The notes under the pieces were generated by a model. It made no database searches and was not told the DNA's origin. It saw only the letters and a program-made list of their open reading frames with translations. Positions 15,281-25,328 of a DNA stretch of 64,000 nucleotides are shown in pieces. A program made the position numbers and the translations under genes. The stretch lies in IMG/VR virus record IMGVR_UViG_3300025410_000672, positions 1 to 64,000 of that record. One strand, 5' to 3'. Numbering within the stretch: position 1 is the first letter of the stretch; each line of letters begins with the position of its first letter. The DNA is from a virus.

Positions 15281-16927
15281 ATGGCAGTGGTCCAAATCTC
15301 GAGAATTCAGCAACGTAGAGGTAAAAAGAACTCATCTACAGGATTTCCTCAGTTAGCAAGCGGTGAAATAGGCTGGGCGATTGATACACAAGAACTTTAT
15401 ATAGGAAACGGTGCTGTATCTGAAGGTTCTCCATATGTTGGTAATACACAGATTTTGACAGAACATGTTAATATTCTAGATTTTATTGGATCATACCAAT
15501 ATCAAAGACATAATCCAATTATTCAAACAGGACCTGTCGCAACTAATCCTATACAAAGAACTCTACAAGAAAAATTAGATGATATAGTTAATGTTAGAGA
15601 CTTTGGTGCAATCGGCGACGGTATCACTGACGATACTGCTGCTATTCAAAGAGCTATCGATCAATTATTTTTAAATGATTCAACTAAAAACAATGTAACT
15701 TCTAGATTTATTTTATACTTTGAACCAGGAATTTATATTATTTCAGATGAAATTAGAATTCCTCCTCATACATATCTTCAAGGATCAGGAATAAACTCTA
15801 CAGTTATTGAACTTATAGATACATCTATGAGTAATTCTTTGATGCGCACAGTAGACAGTAATAGTATTCCTGGTACCTATACTCCCTTTGACAGTATGGG
15901 ATATCCACAAAGACCTAGAAATATCGTCATACAAGATATGACTCTTAAAACTGATTTAGCAAATACTATTCTTCTTTTAGATAATGCAGATACTTGCTCC
16001 TTTAATAGAATTGCATTCATGGGAACATTTGTTAATGGACTTACTCCTACAGGTGATGATCTTGCAAATCAACCAGTAAGACAAACAGGTGTGTGGATGC
16101 GAAGTGCTAGTGGTATATTCCGTCCTGATAACGTAAATTTTACAGATTGTGTTTTTAATAAAACTGGGTTTGGGGTATTTTCTTTAGGAGATTCTAATAA
16201 TATAGGATTCATCAAATGCCAATTCTATCAATTATTTGATGGTATTAATCTCGGAGGTGGGGTATTTGGATCTGTTAATCTTAAAGTAGATCTTTCTTAT
16301 TTTGATCTTGTTGATCGTTATGGAATTTGGATTAAATTAGGATACGGAAATACTTCATCTAACAACAAATATATGCTTGTTGGTAACGATAATCAAGATT
16401 ATGCTAACGCATCTTACGCTATTTTAAGATTTGATCACGATAACAATCAAAGCTTAAACGATTATTTTGAAAGAAATACAAAGTTAAAAGATCAATCCAC
16501 ATTTGGACTAGTTCCATTTTATCCAAATGTTCAATCAGGTGGATTAATAGTTGATCCTACTAACTTTGTTAAAACATTAGAAGAAACTCCTGTATTGGCA
16601 ATTGAATTTTTTCGTTTTCCACTTATCTCTTCATCAAGATACATTATCGATTATGTGATAAACAAAAGAACTCTTGGTGGCGCTATAAGAACTGGTAGAA
16701 TATACATAACTGTTAACATGAATACAGGAACTTGTGCAATAGATGACGAATTTGACTACATAGGTGATACAACTGTTGAGAATGTAGTTTTTTCAACAGC
16801 GTTAGAAGATTATAACGGAGATGGCACTAAAGAAACGTTAGTTTTAAAAATGTATAATCCATCTGGTAACGGAACGGGATATGTAAATTATACATATCGT
16901 ACAATGTCATATTTTAATAGTCCATGA
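15281..16927 (+). CDS. Tailspike/tail fibre with beta-helix (pectate-lyase-like) domain
   Basis: The first 45 residues (ISRIQQRRG, LASGEIGWAIDTQELYIGNG) match the Mtd-type N-terminal module of phage tail fibres. VNVRDFGAIGDGITDDTAAI near residue 105 is the hallmark start of a pectate-lyase-like beta-helix, which fills most of the rest. Such proteins bind or cleave surface polysaccharides. At 548 aa it looks complete. It overlaps the next gene by ATGA. Confidence 0.85.
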   Translation: MAVVQISRIQQRRGKKNSSTGFPQLASGEIGWAIDTQELYIGNGAVSEGSPYVGNTQILTEHVNILDFIGSYQYQRHNPIIQTGPVATNPIQRTLQEKLDDIVNVRDFGAIGDGITDDTAAIQRAIDQLFLNDSTKNNVTSRFILYFEPGIYIISDEIRIPPHTYLQGSGINSTVIELIDTSMSNSLMRTVDSNSIPGTYTPFDSMGYPQRPRNIVIQDMTLKTDLANTILLLDNADTCSFNRIAFMGTFVNGLTPTGDDLANQPVRQTGVWMRSASGIFRPDNVNFTDCVFNKTGFGVFSLGDSNNIGFIKCQFYQLFDGINLGGGVFGSVNLKVDLSYFDLVDRYGIWIKLGYGNTSSNNKYMLVGNDNQDYANASYAILRFDHDNNQSLNDYFERNTKLKDQSTFGLVPFYPNVQSGGLIVDPTNFVKTLEETPVLAIEFFRFPLISSSRYIIDYVINKRTLGGAIRTGRIYITVNMNTGTCAIDDEFDYIGDTTVENVVFSTALEDYNGDGTKETLVLKMYNPSGNGTGYVNYTYRTMSYFNSP

Positions 16928-17361
16928 TATTTTTTGAAAAATTTGAAGATAGAATTGCTTCCTGGGTTGCTTTTAGACAAAGCCTCGAAAAACATGTTGA
17001 TCCGTTAACTGAAACTATTAACTTTTGGAATCAAGCACCTATTAGTTCTCGTACATGTGATCCATTTGATCCCTCAACTTGGCTTAAAGCATGGGATCTA
17101 ATCGAAGACAATCACTATTGTGAATTTTCTAAGATTTTAGCCATTTATTATACCCTTGTTCTTACAGATAGATTCAGAGACAGTTATTTTGAAATACAAA
17201 TAGTAAATGATCATGAAGCACATGAAATGAAATATCTTTTAATCGTTGACGATTACGTTATAGGATACTATTATAACAGAGTAATAACTTATGACGAGAT
17301 TCCAAATGACCTAAATATCCAAGCATCTTATCCAATGTTGAACGACAACTTTACCTCTTAA
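16924..17361 (+). CDS. Conserved phage hypothetical protein, 145 aa
   Basis: Coupled to the tailspike gene by an ATGA overlap. It is Trp/Asp-rich (FRQSLEKHVDPL, CDPFDPSTWLKAWDLI, YTLVLTDRFRDSYFEIQIV), a pattern that recurs in T4-like phages next to tail genes. Function unknown; the position suggests a tail-fibre accessory role. Confidence 0.55.
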   Translation: MIFFEKFEDRIASWVAFRQSLEKHVDPLTETINFWNQAPISSRTCDPFDPSTWLKAWDLIEDNHYCEFSKILAIYYTLVLTDRFRDSYFEIQIVNDHEAHEMKYLLIVDDYVIGYYYNRVITYDEIPNDLNIQASYPMLNDNFTS

Positions 17362-17409
17362 GGTTAATTAATACTATACATTTTAACGGTTAAGCAGTAT
17401 AATAGCATT

Positions 17410-17538
17410 ATGATTAGACAATTTATCCATTTGAGATCGAGAAATATACTACTAGAATATCCCGCTCAACCATTTCATAAATATTCGACTTGTTTCAACA
17501 AGCAGTTCATAATATCTAAAACACACATTTCTGAATAA
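17410..17538 (+). CDS. Possible 42-aa leader peptide before nrdA
   Basis: An ATG-started frame (MIRQFIHLRSRNILLEY...) lies just after a TATAAT-like box (17398-17403) and ends 10 bases before the nrdA ATG. There is no clear ribosome site and no family, so it could be chance. Confidence 0.25.
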   Translation: MIRQFIHLRSRNILLEYPAQPFHKYSTCFNKQFIISKTHISE

Positions 17539-17548
17539 GGATACCACC

Positions 17549-19861
17549 ATGAGTTCACGTATAACAATCATTAAAAGAGACGGGAGAAAAGAAGATCTAA
17601 ACTTAGACAAAATACACCGTGTTGTTTTCTGGGCCACTGAAGGTCTTACTGGTGTTAGTGCTAGTGAGTTAGAAATTCGTAGTCAATTACAATTTTATAA
17701 TAATATAAAAACATCCGATATTCAAGAAACTCTTATTAAGGCTGCGGCTGACCTTATTTCAGAAGAATCACCAAACTATCAATATGTTGCTGGTAGACTT
17801 ATCAACTATTCCTTACGTAAAGAAGTTTATAATAATTATAAACCTTGTCATCTTTTAGAACTTGTTAAAAGAAATGTTGGATTAGGATATTATACTCCCG
17901 AACTATTAGAATGGTATGACGAACACGAATGGAATAGATTAGATTCATATGTTAAACATGATCGTGATATGGATCTTACATATGTTGCTATGGAACAAAT
18001 GCGTGGAAAATATCTTGTACAAAATCGTGTAACAGGAGAAATATTAGAAACTCCACAGGCATCATATATTCTTATTGCTGCGACCCTTTTTTCATCTTAT
18101 CCAAAAGAAACTCGTATGTCTTGGATACGTGAATACTATGAAGCAATTTCTACACATGACATTTCATTACCTACACCAGTTATGGCAGGTGTTCGTACAC
18201 CACAACGTCAATTCAGTTCATGTGTTCTTATTGAGACTGCTGACAGTTTAGATAGCATTAATGCTACAACTTCTGCTATAGTAAAATATGTTTCACAGAA
18301 GGCAGGTATCGGCTTAGGTGCTGGTCGTATTAGAGCATTAGGTTCTCCAATACGTAACGGTGACGCAAGTCACACAGGCGTTGTACCTTTCTTTAAAATG
18401 TTCCAAGCGGCAGTTAGATCCTGTTCGCAAGGAGGAGTTCGTAATGGTGCGGCCACATTGTATTATCCAATATGGCATTACGAAGTCGAAGATCTCCTTG
18501 TCCTTAAAAATAGTAAGGGCATTGAGGACAATAGGGTTCGTCATATGGACTATGGGGTACAGTTTAGTAGACTGTTCTATCAACGTTTGATTCAAGGAGG
18601 TGATATTTCTCTTTTTAGTCCTAATGACGTTCCCGACATGTTCGAAGCATTCTTTAGTGATCAAGATAAATTTGCTGAACTTTATGAAAAGGCCGAAGCC
18701 AATCCTAAATTAAGAAAGAAAAAAGTTAAGGCAATTGATTTGTTCTCTGCATTTATGAGAGAACGTAAAGACACAGGCCGCATATATCTACAAAACGTAG
18801 ACAATGCTAACACACATGGATCATTTGATGAGAAAGTTGCTCCAATTAAACAAAGCAATCTTTGCTGTGAAATTGATCTACCCACAAAGCCACTTACACA
18901 CATTTTTGACGAAGAAGGACGTATTGCTCTTTGTACTCTAAGTGCTATTAATTGGGGTAATATAAGAGAACCTAAAGATTTCGAAAAGCCTTGTGCTTTA
19001 GCAGTCCGCGGACTTGATGCATTATTAAGTTATCAAAGTTATCCAGTAAAGGCTGCTGAGATCGCAACTAAAGAATATCGTCCTCTTGGTGTAGGAATTA
19101 TTAATCTTGCTTATTGGCTTGCTAGAAATGACCTAAGTTATTCTAATCCAGCAGCATTAGCAAAGATTGATGAATACGCAGAAGCATGGAGTTACTATCT
19201 AATTAAAGCCAGTGTCGATCTTGCCAAAGAGCAAGGAGCATGTGGTAAGCCAGAAGATACAAAGTATGCAAAGGGCATTGTACCAATCGATACTCGTAAA
19301 AAAGATCTTGACGAAGTTGTTCCTCACGTTGAACGTATGCCTTGGAATTCTCTAAGAGAAGACCTTAAGACATATGGAATTCGTAATGCTACACTGATGA
19401 GTTTAATGCCGGCTGAGACTAGTGCTCAGATAGCAAATGCTACAAACGGCATTGAACCGCCTCGTTCATACATTTCAATTAAACAAAGTAAACATGGTGT
19501 TCTAAAACAAGTTGTTCCAGAATATCGTCGTCTTAAGAATAAGTATGAATTACTTTGGGATCAACAAAGTCCAGAAGGTTACTTAATGATTTGTGCTGTA
19601 CTACAGAAGTACATTGATCAAGGTATTTCTGTTAATACAAGTTATAATCCACAGTTCTATGAAGAAGAAAAGATCCCAATGAGTGAAATGTTAAAACATG
19701 TTCTTATGTTTTACAAGTATGGAGGTAAACAGCTCTATTATTTTAATTCATATGACGGCCAAGGTGAGATAAATGTTAATAAACTAGTAAATGAAGAATT
19801 ACCAGAATCACAAGAGGCAGAATTTGTCGACGATGCCGACTGTGAATCATGTAAAATTTAA
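17549..19861 (+). CDS. nrdA: Class Ia ribonucleotide reductase, large subunit
   Basis: The 770-aa protein has an N-terminal ATP-cone (ITIIKRDGRKEDLNLDKI) and all catalytic residues at the same numbers as in E. coli NrdA: Cys225 (SSCVL), Asn437/Cys439/Glu441 (NLCCEI) and Cys462. The C-terminal CESC is the redox tail that takes electrons from glutaredoxin. It reduces ribonucleotides to deoxyribonucleotides for phage DNA synthesis. It is followed closely by nrdB and a glutaredoxin gene, making a complete operon. Confidence 0.97.
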   Translation: MSSRITIIKRDGRKEDLNLDKIHRVVFWATEGLTGVSASELEIRSQLQFYNNIKTSDIQETLIKAAADLISEESPNYQYVAGRLINYSLRKEVYNNYKPCHLLELVKRNVGLGYYTPELLEWYDEHEWNRLDSYVKHDRDMDLTYVAMEQMRGKYLVQNRVTGEILETPQASYILIAATLFSSYPKETRMSWIREYYEAISTHDISLPTPVMAGVRTPQRQFSSCVLIETADSLDSINATTSAIVKYVSQKAGIGLGAGRIRALGSPIRNGDASHTGVVPFFKMFQAAVRSCSQGGVRNGAATLYYPIWHYEVEDLLVLKNSKGIEDNRVRHMDYGVQFSRLFYQRLIQGGDISLFSPNDVPDMFEAFFSDQDKFAELYEKAEANPKLRKKKVKAIDLFSAFMRERKDTGRIYLQNVDNANTHGSFDEKVAPIKQSNLCCEIDLPTKPLTHIFDEEGRIALCTLSAINWGNIREPKDFEKPCALAVRGLDALLSYQSYPVKAAEIATKEYRPLGVGIINLAYWLARNDLSYSNPAALAKIDEYAEAWSYYLIKASVDLAKEQGACGKPEDTKYAKGIVPIDTRKKDLDEVVPHVERMPWNSLREDLKTYGIRNATLMSLMPAETSAQIANATNGIEPPRSYISIKQSKHGVLKQVVPEYRRLKNKYELLWDQQSPEGYLMICAVLQKYIDQGISVNTSYNPQFYEEEKIPMSEMLKHVLMFYKYGGKQLYYFNSYDGQGEINVNKLVNEELPESQEAEFVDDADCESCKI

Positions 19862-19870
19862 GAGGAAACA

Positions 19871-20983
19871 ATGACTTCAGTTTTTAATAGTAATAATCGT
19901 TCCGACCACACTAAGTCATTAGCGTTTCTCGACTCTAATGGCGGTGTTACTGTACAGCGTTATGATACTATGAAGTATCGTCAGTTTGAGAAACTTACTG
20001 AAAAGCAGTTATCATTCTTTTGGTTACCACACGAAGTAGATATTCTACGTGATGCGAAAGACTTCAAAGATCTAAACGATCATGAGCAACATATTTTCAC
20101 TAGTAATCTAAAAAGACAAATACTGTTAGATAGTGTTCAAGGTCGTGCTCCAACATTAGCATTTGGTCCTATCTGTAGTTTACCAGAATTAGAAACTTGG
20201 ATTAATACTTGGACATTCTTTGAGACTATTCACAGTCGCAGTTATACACATATTATTAGAAACATTTATCCTAATCCAAGTAAAGTGTTTGATGATATGT
20301 TAGACGTTAAAGAGATTGTAGATTGTGCTACAGATATTAGCAAGTACTATGATCAATTAATAATGCTTAATAATATGAGTCAAAGAGAAAGAGATAATTG
20401 CTTTGACGAACCAACTAACAAGAGTCACAAGAAAGCACTTTGGATGGCTCTTATGTCAGTTAACATCCTAGAAGGCATTCGTTTCTATGTTTCATTTGCT
20501 TGTTCTTGGGCATTCGCCGAAGTTAAGAAGATGGAAGGCAATGCTAAGATTATTAAGTTCATTGCTCGTGATGAGAATTTACATCTTGCTGGAACACAAG
20601 CATTATTAAAGATACTTCCGAAGGATGATCCAGACTACGCCATAATTGCTAAAGAGTGTGAATCAGAATCTATTAAACTATTTGAAGATGCTGTTGAACA
20701 AGAAAAGACATGGGCAAATTATTTGTTCAAAGATGGCAGTATGATTGGACTTAACAATCAATTACTTTGTGATTATGTTGAATGGATTGCCAATAAGCGT
20801 ATGACTGCTGTTGGTTTACATACAAAGTTCAAAGGAGGAACTAATCCCTTACCGTGGACACAAAAATGGATTTCTGGAGCAGAGGTACAAGTTGCTCCAC
20901 AAGAAACAGAGATAACTAGTTACATCGTTGGCGGAGTTAAACAGGACGTCGATGATCAGAGTTTCAAAGGTTTTTCATTATAG
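19871..20983 (+). CDS. nrdB: Class Ia ribonucleotide reductase, small subunit
   Basis: Iron ligands Asp87, Glu118 and His121 and the radical Tyr125 (in ETIHSRSY) match E. coli NrdB (offset 3). Later metal ligands lie in ARDENLH. The 370-aa length is normal. It carries the tyrosyl radical needed by NrdA. The gene follows nrdA by 9 bases, with AAGAGGAAACA as ribosome site. Confidence 0.97.
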   Translation: MTSVFNSNNRSDHTKSLAFLDSNGGVTVQRYDTMKYRQFEKLTEKQLSFFWLPHEVDILRDAKDFKDLNDHEQHIFTSNLKRQILLDSVQGRAPTLAFGPICSLPELETWINTWTFFETIHSRSYTHIIRNIYPNPSKVFDDMLDVKEIVDCATDISKYYDQLIMLNNMSQRERDNCFDEPTNKSHKKALWMALMSVNILEGIRFYVSFACSWAFAEVKKMEGNAKIIKFIARDENLHLAGTQALLKILPKDDPDYAIIAKECESESIKLFEDAVEQEKTWANYLFKDGSMIGLNNQLLCDYVEWIANKRMTAVGLHTKFKGGTNPLPWTQKWISGAEVQVAPQETEITSYIVGGVKQDVDDQSFKGFSL

Positions 20984-20991
20984 GAGTCGAA

Positions 20992-21261
20992 ATGTTAACT
21001 GTATATTCAAAACCGAACTGCCCCCATTGTGAACTTGCTAAAAGTTGGCTTGATTCAAATAAAATAGATTATGAGTCTGTTAATATAACAGAAGATTTTG
21101 ATGCATTGGAAATGATAAAAGAACATGGACATAAGTCTGTTCCTCAAATCTATCTTAATGGTGAAGTACTTGTTCCAGGAGGATGGGACGGATTAAAACA
21201 TCAAGACCCAGCAGTATTAAAAGAACAAATTGAATTAAACGACTTAAGAGGATTTGCCTAA
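20992..21261 (+). CDS. Glutaredoxin
   Basis: An 89-aa glutaredoxin with the active site Cys10-Pro-His-Cys13, the cis-Pro segment SVPQIY and the GGWDGL glutathione-binding region. It most likely reduces the NrdA CESC tail, given that it is the third gene of the nrdA-nrdB operon. CPHC instead of CPYC is a mild variation. Confidence 0.93.
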   Translation: MLTVYSKPNCPHCELAKSWLDSNKIDYESVNITEDFDALEMIKEHGHKSVPQIYLNGEVLVPGGWDGLKHQDPAVLKEQIELNDLRGFA

Positions 21262-21575
21262 TGCTAATAAAAACATTTAAACCTAACGATATAGTAAGTA
21301 TGAAATTAATAACTGGTGAAGAAATTATTACTAAGTTAGTAGAAGTTAATGAGTCGGGGTATACAGTTAGTAAACCATTAGTTTTATCAATAACTCAGAA
21401 AGGTCCAGCGATGACTCCTTTCTTATTAACTGCTGAAATTAATGATAACATCATACTTTCAAAGAATGTTGTTGTCGCTACAGCAAATACAGATAAGTTT
21501 ACATCTGATCAATATATTTCTGGCACTACAGGTATACAACCTGCCACTTCTGGTGATATAGGAAAATTAATTTAA
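21261..21575 (+). CDS. Small Sm-like fold protein (tentative)
   Basis: It starts on the last base of the glutaredoxin stop codon. The first 60 residues (FKPNDIVSMKLITGEEIITKLVEV...YTVSKPLVLSI) form a five-strand pattern like Sm/Lsm-type folds; the tail is flexible. Binding to RNA or another protein is a guess. It ends 4 bases into the convergent PAAR gene. Confidence 0.45.
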   Translation: MLIKTFKPNDIVSMKLITGEEIITKLVEVNESGYTVSKPLVLSITQKGPAMTPFLLTAEINDNIILSKNVVVATANTDKFTSDQYISGTTGIQPATSGDIGKLI

Positions 21576-21850
21576 CCTGATTTTACTGTAGATTGTCCTT
21601 GAACAATTGTTTGTGCGCCGCAATTTCGTGTATCGTTATTGCGGTGTATTTTTATACCATAACAAAGAACTGTACCACTAGTACCTTGGGCTGCTGGATC
21701 ACTATGTCCAGCATTGTCTGGATTTGCATGGTCACCTTTAACAATTACATTCTTACCACCAATCTTAACGGTTGTATTTGACGGTGTTTTAAAAGATCCT
21801 TCACCGTGACTATCTTTGTCGCCTTCTACTGCCCAGAGTTCTAAACCCAT
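21572..21850 (-). CDS. PAAR-repeat tail spike tip protein
   Basis: The 92-aa protein shows the PAAR pattern: DSHGEGSF, KIGGKNVIVKGDHANP, HSDPAAQG and a terminal IVQGQSTVKSG, with His and Cys residues that can bind metal at the tip. In T4-like phages a PAAR protein (gp5.4) caps the central spike and aids membrane piercing. It sits divergently beside the two tail-lysin genes, which supports this role. Confidence 0.85.
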   Translation of the reverse strand: MGLELWAVEGDKDSHGEGSFKTPSNTTVKIGGKNVIVKGDHANPDNAGHSDPAAQGTSGTVLCYGIKIHRNNDTRNCGAQTIVQGQSTVKSG

Positions 21851-21873
21851 GTTAATCTCCCTACTATTTACCG

Positions 21874-21880
21874 ATAAATA
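21874..21880 (+). promoter_or_regulatory. T4-type late promoter box
   Basis: GATAAATA, 22 bases before the tail protein ATG at 21903, with AGGA in between. Confidence 0.5.
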
Positions 21881-21902
21881 TTTTCATAACTAGGAATTTA
21901 TT

Positions 21903-23720
21903 ATGGCAGATCAACCAGATCCGGATACAAAGGGACCTCCTAACGCTCCTAAACCAAATGATAAACCTCCAGATCAATCATACGACCCATCAAGTGATGG
22001 TGGTAGATTTGAAATCCAGCCAAATACCTATGACAAAACAGGAGCACTTCCTAGCGATATATTAGCAAAAAGAAGTTCGGCTAGAAAGAAAGTAGTAAAA
22101 AAGAAATCACCTTCTGGTCAAACAAATTCATCTGATTCTTTGAGTAATCAAGCAAATCAAAATACTGCTGATACTGCTGGTCCTACTCAAACAAAACCAG
22201 CACAAGATCAATATCCTACAGGGCCTGGTGGCTCAACTAATGGTGCTAATGGACCCCCTACATCTACACCAAGTTTTACTCCTACTTCTACACCGACACC
22301 AACACCAACTACCCAACCTTCTGTTCCGCCAAACAGTGGAACTAACAAATCAACTCAACCAAACAATGCACCACCAAATCCTGATCCAACAAGAGGAACA
22401 CCAACAGGACTAACTGTAAAAAGTGGAGCAATCAGAGGACCAGCAGCAGCAGGAACTTATGCATTAGGTCATGCTATTCAAGATTCAATTCCAGGATTTA
22501 ATCGATTTACAGCATTTAACGATGAATATCATCAAGGAACTAATTCATTTCACGCTAAAGGATTAGCACTTGATTTTACAGTTAATTCAGGCGCTGCTGG
22601 TAGTCAAGCAGCAGCAAATGCAGTTTCTCGATTATTAAGTCAAAACGGTATTCGTGGAACAATAATAAATGAATACTTGCATCCATCAGCAAGAGCCACC
22701 GGAGGGCATATTCACGTTAATTATGCATCTTATGCTGATGCAGCAAAAGGAGCGCAAGTATTTGGAGCCGCTGGTTCTAACAATAATCTTATAGCTGGTA
22801 GTGGCCCATTTGATCCCAAAGGAGTTCAATCAGGAGCAGTATCTATGTCAGATAGAGTGTCTTTAGCATTAGCTGCTGGATTTACAAGTGCTGAAGCAGC
22901 AACAATGGGTGCTATATCACAGGCAGAATCATCTGGTAATTCTAATGCACATAATACAAATGCCAGTACTGGAGATAACTCCTATGGACTTTGGCAAATT
23001 AATATGATTGGAAATCTAGGGCCAGCAAGAGATGCGTTATTTAGACAGAACATTCCAGGATATACAGGATATGAATCTTTAAAAAATCCGTGGATTAATG
23101 CTCAAGCGGCTAGACTAATTTATAATCAACAAGGTTTTCGCGCTTGGTCTACATATACAAACGGATCGTACGGAAAATATACCAACGATGCTTTAAATGG
23201 TATAGGAGCAGGATCTGAAACAGCAGGAACAGGAAATGCTACAGGATCTGGTCAATATCCTTCGTCTTCAAGTGGATTAAATGTTAATGGAACTACAGGA
23301 AGTGGTGGAAGCAATAATCCATATGCAGGTGGTCAACCACAACTTGGAATTTTTTCTTTAGCACAATTTCTTCAACAAAATGTTGGAGGTTTCCAGTCTG
23401 TTTCTTCATTTACTAATCCGCCATCTAATTCTTCAAATCCTTCTGCATATTCTAATGGATTAGCATTAGATTTTAAAATAAACAATCCAACTACAAATTT
23501 AGCTGAACAAGATACTCAATATATTAAAAATTTCTTAAATGCAAATAATATCTCCGGAACTGTAACTGACTTTTATCTCACATCGTCACCTATTACAGCA
23601 GGATATATTCATATAGAACTTGCTAACAAAAGTGCAGCAGACCAATTGTCTGTTTACCTTGCTAATTTATCAGATTTTAACGCAACAGTTGCTAATACTA
23701 CTGTTGTAAATGGAAATTAA
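21903..23720 (+). CDS. Multidomain tail-associated lysin (M15-like, lysozyme-like, M15-like)
   Basis: After a Pro/Ser/Thr-rich linker region (to about residue 170) come three modules. An M15-peptidase-like domain has HAKGLALDF and GGHIHVNY. A lysozyme/transglycosylase-like domain has AISQAESSGNSNAH and YGLWQIN, Glu being the likely acid. A second M15-like module (SNGLALDFKIN, GYIHIEL) has some zinc ligands missing. A role in cutting the wall during DNA injection fits its place between the PAAR and the next tail gene. Confidence 0.75.
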   Translation: MADQPDPDTKGPPNAPKPNDKPPDQSYDPSSDGGRFEIQPNTYDKTGALPSDILAKRSSARKKVVKKKSPSGQTNSSDSLSNQANQNTADTAGPTQTKPAQDQYPTGPGGSTNGANGPPTSTPSFTPTSTPTPTPTTQPSVPPNSGTNKSTQPNNAPPNPDPTRGTPTGLTVKSGAIRGPAAAGTYALGHAIQDSIPGFNRFTAFNDEYHQGTNSFHAKGLALDFTVNSGAAGSQAAANAVSRLLSQNGIRGTIINEYLHPSARATGGHIHVNYASYADAAKGAQVFGAAGSNNNLIAGSGPFDPKGVQSGAVSMSDRVSLALAAGFTSAEAATMGAISQAESSGNSNAHNTNASTGDNSYGLWQINMIGNLGPARDALFRQNIPGYTGYESLKNPWINAQAARLIYNQQGFRAWSTYTNGSYGKYTNDALNGIGAGSETAGTGNATGSGQYPSSSSGLNVNGTTGSGGSNNPYAGGQPQLGIFSLAQFLQQNVGGFQSVSSFTNPPSNSSNPSAYSNGLALDFKINNPTTNLAEQDTQYIKNFLNANNISGTVTDFYLTSSPITAGYIHIELANKSAADQLSVYLANLSDFNATVANTTVVNGN

Positions 23721-23727
23721 TACATAA

Positions 23728-23733
23728 TAAATA
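23728..23733 (+). promoter_or_regulatory. T4-type late promoter box
   Basis: AATAAATA shortly before the 23750 gene; AAGGAG follows at once. Confidence 0.4.
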
Positions 23734-23749
23734 TTATAAGGAGTAAACT

Positions 23750-25297
23750 ATGACAGGACTGGTAGGTATAAGAGCAGCATCAAGTTCAGCAGGACCCGGA
23801 GATGCTTTTTCAGGATCTCCTATTCTTTCTGGATCATCTTTTGCTTCTGGATCGTCGTTACCACCTACAAGTGATTCATTTTCTTCTATAGGTGGATTAG
23901 GAAACTATTCAACAGCAAATGTTAGTCCTTCTCAATATCAAGGAGGTTTTGGTTCAAGCGGACAAAATGCAGGTCAGGCAGCAGCAGATTCAACTGCTAG
24001 TCAATCAAGTTCTAGTAGCAGTAGTGACAATACTGGAAAAAATCCTCAAAGAGGTTCTAGTACTAGAAAAAGAATGAGACGTGTTGATAATAAAGATTCT
24101 AGTTTAAGAGAACCACAACCAGCAGATGATAGAGTTAAATCTGCAACTAGTGATGATGCTGATATGTTCTTGGGTTTAAAAAGTTTAACACAAGAAGGAA
24201 GTAGTGGAAATAATGATGGTAGTTCTTTTTTAATTGATAGTATTCCTCCTAACTTAAACGGTGTAATACAAAGTTTTGTTCCTCAAGTAGCAGGAATGCA
24301 ATCATTATTAGGACAAATACCTAGTGCATCTTTAGGACAATTTTTAAATAATATACCATCAAGTTTACAAAGTTTATTACCAGCAGGAATGTTACCGGGA
24401 GTAACAAGCGGTTCTAATGTAAATTTAAGTACTATACAAAATTTAGCAAGCCAAGCAGGATTATCACAAAGTGCATTGTCAGGGTTATTAGGATCTAATG
24501 TAGGTAGTTCTGGAGGCAGTGGGTCTTTGCCAAGTCTTGCAAATGGTTTACAAAGTTCAGCGATATCGGGACTTTCACAAGCAATTCCTTCCAATATTGC
24601 TCAATCATTGTTCAATCCTAGTCAATTAACCAGTATGCTTCCTGCTAATTTACAAAACTTAATTCCTCAAGTTCCTCCAATATTCTCAGAAGGTGCAGAA
24701 AATCTTACATCAGCAGTAGCAAATGCTGCTCCTCAGATGGCTCCAAATAGCGACCAACCTAGTGGTGGTCAGGGAAGTAATGGATGTAACCATGTTGATC
24801 CTTCCAACGATGGAAAAAATAATACTAATACTCGTTATATTGATTATACACAAATGTTGTCACAAAATTTCTCCCTAGGTCAATTAACACTCTTGTCTGG
24901 TGTTGCTCCTGGTAGATTCCCACTAAGCGGAAAAGATTTAGATAAAGTTACTAAAAGTCTTTCTGGCGTTGCAGAAAATGTTTTAGAACCTTTAAAAACT
25001 GCTTATGGAGCATTTACTATTGTAGGTGGACTAAGAGATGATGGCGAACATAAGGATGGAAAATGTATAGATCTTTCATGGGCATGTAGTCAAACCAAAT
25101 TAATGGAAATTGCTCAATATGTACAAAACAGTCTTCCTGTATCCGAAGTTCAAATGCATCAAGGAAAAGGAAATGTAGGTTGGTTGCATATTAAATACGA
25201 CAATGGATCTTGTGGTGCTAGTGCCCAAACAAATAGTCCAGCAGGTGGACAAACTTCTGGATTAGTTGATTGGTCAACAATTCCATATACATTTTGA
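23750..25297 (+). CDS. Large Ser/Gly-rich tail protein with C-terminal M15-like domain
   Basis: The first 370 residues are low-complexity Ser/Gly/Gln/Leu-rich. The last 140 contain GGLRDDGEHKDGKCIDLSW and GWLHIKYD, the His..Asp..His zinc pattern of M15-type peptidases, and resemble the modules in the preceding gene. Probably a baseplate or tail-spike component that meets peptidoglycan. The TGA stop is part of the TTGACA box of the tmRNA promoter. Confidence 0.6.
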   Translation: MTGLVGIRAASSSAGPGDAFSGSPILSGSSFASGSSLPPTSDSFSSIGGLGNYSTANVSPSQYQGGFGSSGQNAGQAAADSTASQSSSSSSSDNTGKNPQRGSSTRKRMRRVDNKDSSLREPQPADDRVKSATSDDADMFLGLKSLTQEGSSGNNDGSSFLIDSIPPNLNGVIQSFVPQVAGMQSLLGQIPSASLGQFLNNIPSSLQSLLPAGMLPGVTSGSNVNLSTIQNLASQAGLSQSALSGLLGSNVGSSGGSGSLPSLANGLQSSAISGLSQAIPSNIAQSLFNPSQLTSMLPANLQNLIPQVPPIFSEGAENLTSAVANAAPQMAPNSDQPSGGQGSNGCNHVDPSNDGKNNTNTRYIDYTQMLSQNFSLGQLTLLSGVAPGRFPLSGKDLDKVTKSLSGVAENVLEPLKTAYGAFTIVGGLRDDGEHKDGKCIDLSWACSQTKLMEIAQYVQNSLPVSEVQMHQGKGNVGWLHIKYDNGSCGASAQTNSPAGGQTSGLVDWSTIPYTF

Positions 25298-25322
25298 CAC
25301 AATCTAAATCCTATGCTATAAA
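25294..25322 (+). promoter_or_regulatory. Sigma70-type promoter for tmRNA
   Basis: TTGACA (25294-25299), a 17-base spacer and TATAAA (25317-25322). The -10 continues as TATAAATA, which also matches a T4 late box. The -35 includes the stop codon of the upstream gene. Confidence 0.75.
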
Positions 25323-25328
25323 TAGTTC

